Assembly: GCF_900142765.1 (NCBI RefSeq)
Contig: NZ_FRCB01000009.1
Coordinates: 1-64,000 of the forward strand
Direction of reading: 5' to 3'
Length of the DNA: 64,000 nt
Origin: Roseovarius litoreus
Lineage (GTDB): Bacteria > Pseudomonadota > Alphaproteobacteria > Rhodobacterales > Rhodobacteraceae
In this document: positions 1 through 8,328 of the stretch, piece after piece
Numbering within the stretch: position 1 is the first letter of the stretch
How the letters are laid out: every line of letters starts with the position of its first letter
Position numbers and translations under genes: made by a program
Notes under the pieces: generated by a model
What the model was told of the DNA's origin: nothing
What the model saw: only the letters and a program-made list of their open reading frames with translations
Database searches by the model: none

Positions 1-102
1 TTCTGGCGTCTCTCGTTTCCCAGCCATTCTCTGGTCCTCCAAATTGCAGGATAATCCTATCCCGGTTGGTGGACCACTTCACTGGGGGCAGCTCACTCGG
101 AA

Positions 103-711
103 ATGACCCTGCCTCAGAACGGCAATGGCGCCACCAATCAGCGCCCGGCAGAGTCCCGGCAGTCGCGTGGCGAAACCGGCGTGTCCCAAGACACGGCAGC
201 CGCATCGGGATCAGGCTCTGACACCGCCCGGCAAATGGCCAATGAGGCCAAGTTCGACAAGGTGCAGGATCTTCTCAAGGGTCATTCCGGCGAAAGTGCG
301 GTGTCGCCTGAAATTCTGCGGCACGTGCTGACCCGGGTGACCGACGAAGGCCTCGTGATCGAGCTTTTCGATCTCGAGGATGCGAGACTGTTCATGCCCG
401 AAAGCCCGGCGCCCACCCCTCTCTTGCGCCAATTGGCGCAGCTGGTGGTGACGGCCGCGCAACTTGTCGAAAACGAGATCGCAATCGAGGGTCATACCCG
501 CGCAAGGCCAGTGGTGGTGCAGGTGAATCCGGTCTGGACATTGTCCATGGCCCGCGCCGACGCGATGCGCAACCTCATGCAGGACGCCGGAATACGTTCC
601 GACCGCATGAGCCGCGTCACCGGCCATGCCGACCGCGAGCCGGTTCTGTCCGACAAAATGGCTCTTCGCAACAACAGGTTGGAGGTGATCCTGCTGCGAT
701 CCGACGACTGA
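103..711 (+). pseudogene. motB: Flagellar motor protein MotB, C-terminal part only
   Basis: MotB is the stator subunit that anchors the flagellar motor to peptidoglycan. What is seen is the last ~200 residues: a polar linker, then an OmpA/MotB-type peptidoglycan-binding domain (about residues 100-200) with the motifs EIAIEGH, SMARADAMRNL, RVTGHADREP and RNNRLEVILL. The N-terminal membrane helix and plug are missing. The first in-frame Met is probably not a true start, because MotB-like peptide pieces continue upstream but in different frames: frame 2 reads NPIPV near 53-67, frame 3 reads TGGSSLGND at 81-107, then frame 1 reads TLPQNG from 106. This means several small indels, from gene decay or from poor sequence at a contig edge. 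The gene is followed at 145 bases by flgE. Confidence 0.8.
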
Positions 712-855
712 CGCTCGTAAATCGCTTCGCTTCCTGTCGACCCTCACGGGAGGCTCGAAAGGTTTTCGAGCGGATTTTATCTGTTCACCTGCCATTAAAT
801 GGATCTGCGCCATGCTGCATCGCGAAACCTCTAGATGCAGCAGAAAGGCGTATCC

Positions 856-2328
856 ATGACGATTTCCTCTTCCCTCAATGCCGGTGTTGCGGGGCTGGCC
901 TCCAATGCAACGCGACTGGCCGCCATCTCCGACAACATCTCGAACTCGGCCACCTATGGTTACAAACGTGTGGAAACCGATTTCCAGTCGCTCGTGATCT
1001 CTTCGAACGGTGGCAGCTATTCCGCTGGCGGCGTCCGCTCCATCACGCAGCGACTGATCGATGAAAGCGGATCCTTGGTCTCGACCTCGAATCCAACCGA
1101 TCTTGCCGTGCGTGGGCGCGGCATGTTGCCGGTGGCGTCGATCAGTCAGATCGATGCAGGCAACGGTGAACCGCAAATGTTGCTGACCACAACCGGCTCG
1201 TTCCGCACCGACGCTCAGGGGCGTCTGATGACCGGGACAGGCCTTGTGCTGTTAGGATGGCCTGCGGGCCCTGACGGGACCGTGCCGGAATTCCCCCGTG
1301 ACACCAGCGATGGGCTGGAACCCGTCCGCATCAACGTCAATCAGCTGACGGGTGAACCGACCACCGAAATCAATCTGGGCGTCAACCTCCCCGCCACCGA
1401 GACCGAGGCGGGATCGACTGGCGACAGTCGCCAGCTCTCGGTCGAATATTTCGACAATCTCGGCAAATCCGAGAATATCCTCGTTGAATTCAGCCCCTCT
1501 GTACCGGCCACCGGATCGTCCAACACCTGGACCGTGACGATGCGTGATTCCGCTCAGGCGGGCACCGTGATCGGCGAATACACACTGCAATTCGATGATG
1601 CCCGCGCCTCGGGTGGCACCCTTCAATCGGTGACGACCGTTTCGGGCGGCACCTACAACAACACGACAGGCAGCGTGATCGTCAACGTCGCGGGCGGTCC
1701 GATGGAAATCCGCATTGGCCAGCTCGGCACCTCTACGGGAATCACGCAACTATCCAACAGTTTTGCGCCCCTCTCGATCTCCAAGGATGGCTCGCCGGTT
1801 GGCAACATGGTCTCGGTCAACGTGGATCCGAACGGCTTTGTTCATGCCTCCTTCGATACCGGAATTACGAAGATCATCTATCAGGTGCCGCTGGTCGATT
1901 TGCCGAATCCCAATGGCATGGTCTCACTCGACAAGCAGACCTTCATGCCTTCGCCAAATAGCGGCTCGTTTTTCCTGTGGAACGCCGGTGACGGCCCGAC
2001 CGGGGACGTGGTGGCCTTCGCCCGTGAGGAATCCGCCACCGATGTCGCGGGCGAGTTGACCGACATGATTCAAACCCAGCGCGCCTATTCGTCGAACGCC
2101 AAGGTCATTCAGACCGTCGAATTGTCCTTGGCCTGGCCAATTTCCTTGCCGGTCGAGATCATGTTCTGGGTCTTCGCCAGGTTCTTGTTGACGGATTGCA
2201 GCGTTTGCAGCGCGACCATGGCGCTGTTGTTGGTCAAAATACTGGACATAGCTTGTTCCTTTAGCCTGTGGTGCTTTGCACCAGTTTGCGTCCCGCCCCC
2301 GTGGGAGACGGCTATGGCGTCTTTCTGA
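856..2328 (+). CDS. flgE: Flagellar hook protein FlgE, C-terminus replaced by foreign sequence
   Basis: FlgE builds the flagellar hook outside the cell. The start at 856 is chosen because AAAGG lies 8 bases upstream and the protein then opens with the family N-terminus (SSLNAGVAGLASNATRLA, then DNISNSATYGYKR). The middle is the FlaE-like hook domain and the C-terminal rod/hook motif TQRAYSSNAKVIQTV is present. After residue ~421 the reading frame leaves the family sequence: the usual last ~15 residues of the rod/hook helix are absent, and about 69 unrelated residues follow. Those bases are the reverse complement of a flagellin 5' end. The terminal helix is needed for hook assembly in this family, so the product is probably non-functional. 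Whether this is a real rearrangement or an assembly or cloning chimera cannot be told from one sequence. Confidence 0.85.
   Translation: MTISSSLNAGVAGLASNATRLAAISDNISNSATYGYKRVETDFQSLVISSNGGSYSAGGVRSITQRLIDESGSLVSTSNPTDLAVRGRGMLPVASISQIDAGNGEPQMLLTTTGSFRTDAQGRLMTGTGLVLLGWPAGPDGTVPEFPRDTSDGLEPVRINVNQLTGEPTTEINLGVNLPATETEAGSTGDSRQLSVEYFDNLGKSENILVEFSPSVPATGSSNTWTVTMRDSAQAGTVIGEYTLQFDDARASGGTLQSVTTVSGGTYNNTTGSVIVNVAGGPMEIRIGQLGTSTGITQLSNSFAPLSISKDGSPVGNMVSVNVDPNGFVHASFDTGITKIIYQVPLVDLPNPNGMVSLDKQTFMPSPNSGSFFLWNAGDGPTGDVVAFAREESATDVAGELTDMIQTQRAYSSNAKVIQTVELSLAWPISLPVEIMFWVFARFLLTDCSVCSATMALLLVKILDIACSFSLWCFAPVCVPPPWETAMASF
2109..2249 (-). pseudogene. fliC: Flagellin 5' fragment (46 codons)
   Basis: Read on the minus strand from ATG at 2249, the bases encode SSILTNNSAMVALQTLQS, then ISTGKEIGQAKDNSTV and a stop. 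This is the N-terminal D0 helix of Rhodobacterales flagellin. A good ribosome binding site (AAAGGAA, about 2256-2262) precedes it, so this is a genuine gene start. The frame stops where it meets the flgE coding sequence at about 2110-2120, so more than 80% of flagellin is lost. It lies 210 bases downstream of flgN in the same direction, consistent with a former flgJ-flgN-fliC order. Confidence 0.8.
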
Positions 2329-2458
2329 CGTATGCGGCTGCCGGGTCACCCCCCGAGGCCGCGCCAACCGCTTCCGGCTGCACGATCACCATCGCCGCCA
2401 ATTGCTAAGGGAGTGCTAAATCCGCCTGTCCATATGGCCTGCATTTGAGACAACTTGC

Positions 2459-2818
2459 TCAGGCTCGTTTTTCGATCTTGCGCACCACCGCGCCATCGAT
2501 CGTCTGTCTTTTCCCGCGTTGGTCATAGGTCTCCAGTGACTGTCGCACTTGCCGCATCGCGGCCATCCGTGCGGCGACCTTTCTGATCCCTTCCAGCGCT
2601 CCGTCCAGAAGCTCCTGATTACGCATCAGCTTTCTGTGAACTGACTCAAGCTCGGGTCTGCGTTCCAGATCGAGCGCATTGAACCTGTCGATCAGCTTTT
2701 GCTTGTCCTCGAGAAGCGAACCGATCGTTTCCAGATTGCCGGAAAGAAGACTGCTCCGTTCACTCTCCAGAAGATCGTCCAGCCGATCGATCAGCCCCTG
2801 CATGTCATTCGCCGTCAT
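2459..2818 (-). CDS. flgN: FlgN-like flagellar export chaperone
   Basis: This is a 119-residue, almost wholly helical and charged protein of the size and pattern of FlgN chaperones, which escort the hook-filament junction proteins FlgK and FlgL to the flagellar export gate. The call rests on the pattern (LIDRLDDLLESERSSLLSG, then LEDKQKLIDRFNAL) and on position: it overlaps flgJ by 14 bases and precedes the flagellin start. The ATG at 2818 lies inside the end of flgJ, suggesting translational coupling. No FlgK or FlgL gene is present in this window. Confidence 0.65.
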   Translation of the reverse strand: MTANDMQGLIDRLDDLLESERSSLLSGNLETIGSLLEDKQKLIDRFNALDLERRPELESVHRKLMRNQELLDGALEGIRKVAARMAAMRQVRQSLETYDQRGKRQTIDGAVVRKIEKRA

Positions 2819-3095
2819 TCTGGGCCTCCATCATTGCGCGATAGAACGCCTCAGTCAGACCGATTCCCCCGCTTTTCACCATTTGGTCCGCGATGGCCTG
2901 TCTGTGGAAAGAGGCGAAATGATCCTCCGTCTGTTCGCCCGACAGGCTGTTTTTCTGTGCGCCCAATCCGGTCGATTTGAGCATTTCCGCCAGAAATGTC
3001 GCTTCCAGTTTCTGGGCGGCGTCCAGCGCCCTGGCCTTTTTTTCCGCGCCGGAAGGTCGGGCCATTGACGGGGGAATCGATAAAAGATCAGTCAC
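2805..3095 (-). CDS. flgJ: FlgJ-type rod-binding protein (short form)
   Basis: This 96-residue protein matches the rod-binding domain of FlgJ, which helps assemble the flagellar rod in the periplasm. Visible features are AAQKLEATFLAEMLKSTG, then the helical region DHFASFHRQAIADQMVKSGG with the GLTEAFYRAM ending. The muramidase half found in enterobacterial FlgJ is absent, which is normal for alphaproteobacteria. It starts with GTG at 3095 behind GAGGTGAA. It is divergent from fliK with 115 bases between the starts, and heads the flgJ-flgN pair. Confidence 0.7.
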   Translation of the reverse strand: MTDLLSIPPSMARPSGAEKKARALDAAQKLEATFLAEMLKSTGLGAQKNSLSGEQTEDHFASFHRQAIADQMVKSGGIGLTEAFYRAMMEAQNDGE

Positions 3096-3210
3096 TGTTT
3101 CACCTCAAATTGACGATATTGATGATCATTTCACCTCAATCTGGTAAAGATCCGGTAACCAGCAGCTGTCATGCTCCGGACACACTGTGGAAGAAATCCC
3201 GGAGATCATG

Positions 3211-4947
3211 ATGATTCTGCCTGATACCGTGTCCATACCGGCTGCTGCGCCACGACCGCCCCAAGATCCCGCGAAGATCGCGCTTTCGTCCGACGCCGCG
3301 GCACATGCCAGTTTTCAGGTCGTTTTCTCGGAATTGTCCGGCGCCATGACCGAGGATGTTTTGGTTGATGCAGCACCAGCTGACGACATCGCCCCGCCGG
3401 TCGCGGATGCGTCCACGCCGCCCGAACCGGACATCCCCGAAACCCTGATAGAGCCGGATACCGAAGTGTCCTTGGCTGTCGATCCAGCGGATGACGCGCC
3501 TTTGCTCGGGGATCCCGTCCCGCCACGTGATCCCGGAACAGTCCCGAATGACCCGCCAGCGAAGGTCTGGTCTCGTGACGCGCAAAGGCCTGTGCTCGCG
3601 GCTGATCCACAGATCTGGCCGATCGGCTCCAATCAACCCGCCCCAACGCTCCCGACCATGGCAGATAGGTCCGGCCAATCTGCGGTGTCGGTCTCAGATC
3701 CGGCTGACGGATCAGTCTCCAATTCACCTGCTCCGTTGGTTCCCACGCCGGCTGCCCCGTTGGCGCCAAATACGGCTGGTCCCGTGGCGCCCGATCCAGT
3801 GGCCTCGTTTGTCCCTGATCCGACAGGCCCACCAGCCTCCGATCCTGCGCCCGACACGGATGACGGTGGCGATCCTCGCGTTCCGGATCGGGCATCGACC
3901 CAAGCCACCCTCTCGCCACCTGCCAGACCGCTTCGACCCGAGCAGCCCGCGCCCTTCACGGCGGAACCGGCTCGTGTGATTGCGCCACCCGCTCAGGGAC
4001 CCGGCCCTGATGCCGCCGCCGTCTCCCTGACCTCGCCGACCTTGACGCCTCCTCCAGCGCTCAACACGACCGAGGCCCGGTTTGCCATGCCTCCGGCTCC
4101 GCACGCTCCCCTGCCTGAACCGCCCGCTACATCGCTGCCGCTCGGGGCGATCATCGGCCCTTCCGTCGCGCGCCGACCTTCAGAGCAACACCTGGCTTCA
4201 GGGGTGCCAACCGCGACCCTTGCGCAACCCTTACAGCCCTTCTCGCCAATTCTGGCGCCGAAGCCCGATCCGGGCGCAATCGCGCCAAGGGAACGTCTCG
4301 CGCCCAACGACCTGGTCCAAACCGCTCAGGCGCCTGTCACCCCTCAGATCGCCTTGCCGACACCTCAGCCGCTTGCCAACCAAGCCGTGCAACCGTTCGT
4401 CGCACAGCACGTTCAATCGCTGCCGCAGCCACTCGTTGACGGTTGGAGCGATCCTCAGACATTTGTCTCTGATCCGGCCCAAAATGCCGAAATTCGTACC
4501 TTATCCGACCTGCCCAACGCGGCCCGCAGCTTCCATGACATCCTCCATCGCCCCGAACTGCCCCGTCAGGTTCTCACGCAACTCGTTGCCGCCATTCAGC
4601 GCGCGCCGGGCGAGAAAAATCTGGACCTCACGCTGAACCCCGTCGAACTCGGCCGCGTGCGTATCAGCCTGGCGCCCGGGGATGCCGGGATCATCGTGAC
4701 CATCATCGCGGAAAGGCCGGAAACCCTCGATCTCATGCGCCGCCATGCCGACACGCTGGCTCAGGATTTCCTCGGAATGGGGTATGGACGGGCCGAATTC
4801 AACTTTGGTCAGACGCCGCAGCGCTCCGGACAGCGGGGTGACCCCGGGACCGACACGGTCGACCGCGAAGCCACCGCGCCCGAGCCTCTGGCTCACAGCG
4901 TCGCATCTGCCCGCATCTCGAACGACCGCGTCGATATCAGACTCTAA
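3211..4947 (+). CDS. fliK: Flagellar hook-length control protein FliK
   Basis: FliK measures the hook and switches the export substrate. The protein is 578 residues from the chosen ATG at 3211, which has GGAG six bases upstream; a GTG at 3187 is possible but has no binding site. Residues ~1-420 form a Pro/Ala-rich low-complexity ruler. The C-terminal domain (~450-560) has the FliK motif LTLNPVELGRVRISL and the following helix ETLDLMRRHADTLAQDF. The stop codon TAA (4945-4947) lies within the terminal repeat of a palindromic intergenic element, so the last residues may have been altered by its arrival. flgD follows. Confidence 0.85.
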   Translation: MILPDTVSIPAAAPRPPQDPAKIALSSDAAAHASFQVVFSELSGAMTEDVLVDAAPADDIAPPVADASTPPEPDIPETLIEPDTEVSLAVDPADDAPLLGDPVPPRDPGTVPNDPPAKVWSRDAQRPVLAADPQIWPIGSNQPAPTLPTMADRSGQSAVSVSDPADGSVSNSPAPLVPTPAAPLAPNTAGPVAPDPVASFVPDPTGPPASDPAPDTDDGGDPRVPDRASTQATLSPPARPLRPEQPAPFTAEPARVIAPPAQGPGPDAAAVSLTSPTLTPPPALNTTEARFAMPPAPHAPLPEPPATSLPLGAIIGPSVARRPSEQHLASGVPTATLAQPLQPFSPILAPKPDPGAIAPRERLAPNDLVQTAQAPVTPQIALPTPQPLANQAVQPFVAQHVQSLPQPLVDGWSDPQTFVSDPAQNAEIRTLSDLPNAARSFHDILHRPELPRQVLTQLVAAIQRAPGEKNLDLTLNPVELGRVRISLAPGDAGIIVTIIAERPETLDLMRRHADTLAQDFLGMGYGRAEFNFGQTPQRSGQRGDPGTDTVDREATAPEPLAHSVASARISNDRVDIRL

Positions 4948-5061
4948 AGCGTTCCGCCTTTAACCTGCGACAGCAGCCAAAGGCGGAACGCGTGCAACGA
5001 CTGAATGAAGCCCTGCATTTCGCGAAAATCCGTGAGTCAGGTTTTTCGCGAAACGCTTTAG
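4944..5061. repeat. 118-base palindromic element between fliK and flgD
   Basis: The element is bounded by the inverted repeats CTAAAGCGTT (4944-4953) and AACGCTTTAG (5052-5061). Inside are two further inverted pairs: GCGTTCCGCCTTT (4949-4961) with AAAGGCGGAACGC (4979-4991), and TTTTCGCG/CGCGAAAA units around 5018-5053. The nested palindromes suggest a REP/MITE-like element that folds into two hairpins. It supplies the fliK stop codon and ends 12 bases before the flgD start, just before the flgD ribosome binding site. Confidence 0.7.
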
Positions 5062-5072
5062 AAAGGCCAGAC

Positions 5073-5774
5073 ATGGAACCGATCACAGCACCCATCACCC
5101 GACCTGCATCTCAGGGGCCGGGCTCTTCGATACCCTCTGCCGGCGCGAATACCGCCACCGAGGCACCTCCCAAACCCGCGCTCAGCTCGGATTTCGAGAC
5201 ATTCTTGAAAATGCTGACCGCTCAGATGCGCAATCAGGACCCTCTCAATCCGGTCGAATCCGCTGATTTTGCGGTGCAGCTCGCCACCTTTTCCACCGTG
5301 GAACAGCAGGTTCGCACCAATGATCTGCTGGAAACACTCGGTGACCGGATGGGGGCCATGGGCATGTCGCAACTGTCCGGCTGGGTCGGGATGGAGGCGC
5401 GCGCCATCGCCCCTGTCCAGCTCGATGGCGCTCCCGTTGCGCTGACAGTGCCGCCTGTGCCGCTCGCGGATGCTGCGCAGATCGTCGCCCGAGACGGCAC
5501 CGGCACCATCGTTCAGCGCAGCGACGTGTCAATCGAGGGTGGAACCCTGCAATGGGCAGGTGTCGGACCGAATGGCGCGCCGCTGCCCTCAGGGCGCTAT
5601 GATCTTGCGGTCGAATCCTTTTCCAATGGCGAAAGCCTTGGGGAAACCCCGGTGCAGGTGCATGGCCGTATCGTCGAGGCCCGCAATGACGCAGGCGCAA
5701 TCACCCTTGTGCTCGCCGGTGGACAGGAGGTTGCCGCCGAAAGCATTCTTGGCCTGCGCCATCCCGATCCCTGA
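5073..5774 (+). CDS. flgD: Flagellar hook-capping protein FlgD
   Basis: FlgD caps the growing hook and is needed for FlgE polymerisation. The start at 5073 (233 residues) has GAAAGG 7 bases upstream; an in-frame start at 4992 lies inside the palindromic element and is rejected. The FlgD N-terminal core is clear: FLKMLTAQMRNQDPLNPVE, then FAVQLATFSTVEQQVRTND. The rest has the FlgD Tudor/Ig-like pattern with GRYDLAVESF. It follows fliK, which controls the length of the same hook. Confidence 0.88.
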   Translation: MEPITAPITRPASQGPGSSIPSAGANTATEAPPKPALSSDFETFLKMLTAQMRNQDPLNPVESADFAVQLATFSTVEQQVRTNDLLETLGDRMGAMGMSQLSGWVGMEARAIAPVQLDGAPVALTVPPVPLADAAQIVARDGTGTIVQRSDVSIEGGTLQWAGVGPNGAPLPSGRYDLAVESFSNGESLGETPVQVHGRIVEARNDAGAITLVLAGGQEVAAESILGLRHPDP

Positions 5775-5849
5775 CCCTCCCTTGCCCCCGGCGGCCTGCT
5801 GCTCTAGCGTCCGGTGCTCCGATGCTCGATTGCGGATGCCGCTTTGAAA

Positions 5850-6731
5850 ATGACACGAACCGGGATATTTCCACCGGAAACGCTCGCCACGGAACTGGCG
5901 CATCACGGCGTCCTGACGCCCGAGGATGACTGGACACCACTGTCTGACCGCCGTGGGATACGCCTGTGGCGGGTGGATCGCGACAGCGCGCCTCCCCTGA
6001 CGGTCAAGCTCTACGCCGTCTCGGAACCTGACCCGCTCTTTGCCGACGATCCGGCACGCGACGCCGAGATCCTTGGGTATCTGGCCGCGCGCCAATTGGC
6101 GCCGCGCCTTGTGTTCCAGTGCTCCACACCTTTGGGCATCTGCCTCGTGCACGAGGATGTGCCCGGCGCACCTCAGCGGCGCGGTACATTCCTCGTGGCT
6201 CGCGCGCTGCACAAATTGCACGGCAACTTACAGCCCCCCGGTCTGCGCCAGGCCCCGGATGGCAGCGTCGAACTGGCCGAACAGACTGCTGCTATCCTGT
6301 CGGATTGCGCGTCGCCCGCAGCAACGGCTGCCCGCAATCTGGCGCCTCAAGGCAATGTGCCGCCCTTGCAGCGCCCGGTTCTTCTGCATGGCGATCCGGT
6401 GCCCGACGCCATGATCGTTACCGAAACCGGCTTTCGTTGGGCCGGCCTTGGGTGTGCCGCGTCGGGCGATCCATGCACGGACCTCGCCCTGTTCCTGTCC
6501 CCTGCCATGCAGGTGTTGCGCGGTGCCGCACCGCTTGGCCGGGCCGAACGTGCCGCCTTTCTGGCGAGCTATCCCTGCCAGCAGACCGTTGCGCGCTACA
6601 GGGCCTTGGCGCCTTGGTATCACTGGCGCATGCTGGCCTATTGCCTGTGGCGGCATGAACGCGGCGATGCCTTGGCGCGCCATGCCGTTCGCGCCGAAGA
6701 AACCGGTCTGAAACAGTCTCAAATCGCGTGA
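5850..6731 (+). CDS. Aminoglycoside-phosphotransferase-fold protein, catalytic residues altered
   Basis: This ~293-residue protein resembles the APH/choline kinase family: LLHGDPVPDAM corresponds to the HGDxxxxN catalytic loop and SGDPCTDLALF to the GDPxxDLA motif. The loop Asn is replaced by Ala and the metal-binding Asp normally 7 residues before GDP is replaced by Gly. The loop Asp is kept. It may therefore be a pseudokinase or use another mechanism. The start is uncertain: ATG 5850 begins a natural-looking N-terminus, ATG 5814 is 12 codons earlier, and neither has a strong binding site. It lies after flgD in the same direction and faces ubiB tail to tail. Substrate unknown. Confidence 0.6.
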   Translation: MTRTGIFPPETLATELAHHGVLTPEDDWTPLSDRRGIRLWRVDRDSAPPLTVKLYAVSEPDPLFADDPARDAEILGYLAARQLAPRLVFQCSTPLGICLVHEDVPGAPQRRGTFLVARALHKLHGNLQPPGLRQAPDGSVELAEQTAAILSDCASPAATAARNLAPQGNVPPLQRPVLLHGDPVPDAMIVTETGFRWAGLGCAASGDPCTDLALFLSPAMQVLRGAAPLGRAERAAFLASYPCQQTVARYRALAPWYHWRMLAYCLWRHERGDALARHAVRAEETGLKQSQIA

Positions 6732-6795
6732 CTCGCATCACCGCGCCATCGGCGCGGTCCCCTCTGCTCGACACGAAAAAGCGAAACGCCGATCG

Positions 6796-8328
6796 TCAGA
6801 TCAGCCAGAACGCGGCAAAGCTTGCCGCTATTCCCGCCACAGCACCGCCTGCCGCCCACAAGGCCGGCACAAGACGGCTGGGCGCCGGCGGTGACGTGTT
6901 CGGCGCCGAGCTTCGGATCAGCGCGTTTTCCACGATTCCCGGAAGGCGTGGGCCATAGCGCACCAGAACCTCGAGCGTCTTTTGCAGATCCCGTGCCGCC
7001 GCGCGCGGTCCGATATTCTTGCGGATGTAATCCTCGACAACCGGGCGGGCGACCTGCCAGATGTTGATCTGCGGGCTCAGCGACCGGGCGACGCCCTCGA
7101 CCACCACCATCGTGCGTTGCAGCAAAATCAGCTCGGTGCGGGTTTCCATCCCGAACCGCTCGGTCACTTCGAACAGGTAACTCAGCAGCTTGCCCATCGA
7201 AATCTTGCTGGCATCCATGCCGAAGATCGGCTCGCCCACCGCGCGCAGCGCCCGTGCAAAAGCATCCACATCCCGGTCCGCGGGCACATAACCGGCTTCG
7301 AAATGCACTTCCGCCACGCGTCGATAATCGCGCTTGATGAAGCCATAGAGGATCTCGGCATAGACCTTGCGGGTATATTCGTCGATATGGCCCATGATAC
7401 CGAAATCATAGGCGATGATATCTCCCGAGGCCGCCACCTTCAGGTTGCCCTGATGCATATCCGCGTGGAAATACCCGTCGCGCAGCGCATGGCTGAGGAA
7501 CAGTTGCAGCACCCGCTCCCCAAGCTCCGCGCGGTCATGTCCTGCCGCATCCAGCGCCGCATTGTCGCCCAGGGGCAGGCCGTCGGCCCAGGTCATCGTC
7601 ATCACGCGGCGGCCTGACAGAGGCCATTTGATCGCCGGTAGATCAAAGCCCGCATCATTGGCCGTATTGGCCGCGAATTCCCCCGCTGATGCGGCTTCAA
7701 GCCGCAAATCCAGCTCACCCATCACCACGCCTTCGAAATGGGCGATCACATCGGTCGGACGCAGCCGCCGTGATCCCGGCGACAGGAACTCGATCGTGCG
7801 CGCGGCGAAATAAAAGGCGTCGATATCCCGGCGAAACGCCCGTTCGATCCCCGGCCGCAGCACCTTGACCGCGACGACCTCGTCCGTTGCGCGCAACGTG
7901 GCGCGATGCACCTGCGCGATCGAGGCCGCAGCCACCGGCTCGCTGAAATCGGCGAACACCGTCTCCACAGGCTGACCCAGCTGCTCGGCCACCTGCCGTT
8001 TCGCTTCCGCCACCGAGAAGGGTGGCAGCTTGTCCTGCAAGACGCGCAACTGCGTCGCCAGCTCCTCACCCACCAGATCGGGTCGCGTCGACAGGATCTG
8101 CCCGAACTTGATATAGGCCGGCCCCAGGGCCGTGAGCGCCCGTGTCGCGGGCGGCACCGACGAATCACCGCGATACCCCAGCCACTGAAACGGCCAGGCC
8201 AGCACCCGCATCGTCACGCGCACCAAAGGCGGGGCGTCGAATGCGGCCATCACCTGGGCCATGGCGCCCGTGCGCTCCAGCGTGGCGCCGGTCACGATCA
8301 GCCGCAGGATATTGTGCGGACCCCTCAT
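6796..8328 (-). CDS. ubiB: Ubiquinone biosynthesis accessory ATPase UbiB (ABC1/ADCK family)
   Basis: UbiB is a membrane-bound atypical kinase-like ATPase needed for ubiquinone synthesis. The 510-residue protein has the diagnostic KxGQ segment (KFGQILSTRPD), the catalytic-loop region FHADMHQGNLKV, the metal-binding DFGIMG and a hydrophobic C-terminal tail (WAAGGAVAGIAASFAAFWLI). Its ATG directly follows the ubiE stop codon with no gap, so the two are co-transcribed. It is of normal length and looks intact. Confidence 0.93.
   Translation of the reverse strand: MRGPHNILRLIVTGATLERTGAMAQVMAAFDAPPLVRVTMRVLAWPFQWLGYRGDSSVPPATRALTALGPAYIKFGQILSTRPDLVGEELATQLRVLQDKLPPFSVAEAKRQVAEQLGQPVETVFADFSEPVAAASIAQVHRATLRATDEVVAVKVLRPGIERAFRRDIDAFYFAARTIEFLSPGSRRLRPTDVIAHFEGVVMGELDLRLEAASAGEFAANTANDAGFDLPAIKWPLSGRRVMTMTWADGLPLGDNAALDAAGHDRAELGERVLQLFLSHALRDGYFHADMHQGNLKVAASGDIIAYDFGIMGHIDEYTRKVYAEILYGFIKRDYRRVAEVHFEAGYVPADRDVDAFARALRAVGEPIFGMDASKISMGKLLSYLFEVTERFGMETRTELILLQRTMVVVEGVARSLSPQINIWQVARPVVEDYIRKNIGPRAAARDLQKTLEVLVRYGPRLPGIVENALIRSSAPNTSPPAPSRLVPALWAAGGAVAGIAASFAAFWLI

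Noticed and set aside
211..1176. Long minus-strand open frame over motB/flgE
   Set aside because: High-GC shadow frame; the plus strand carries recognised flagellar domains.
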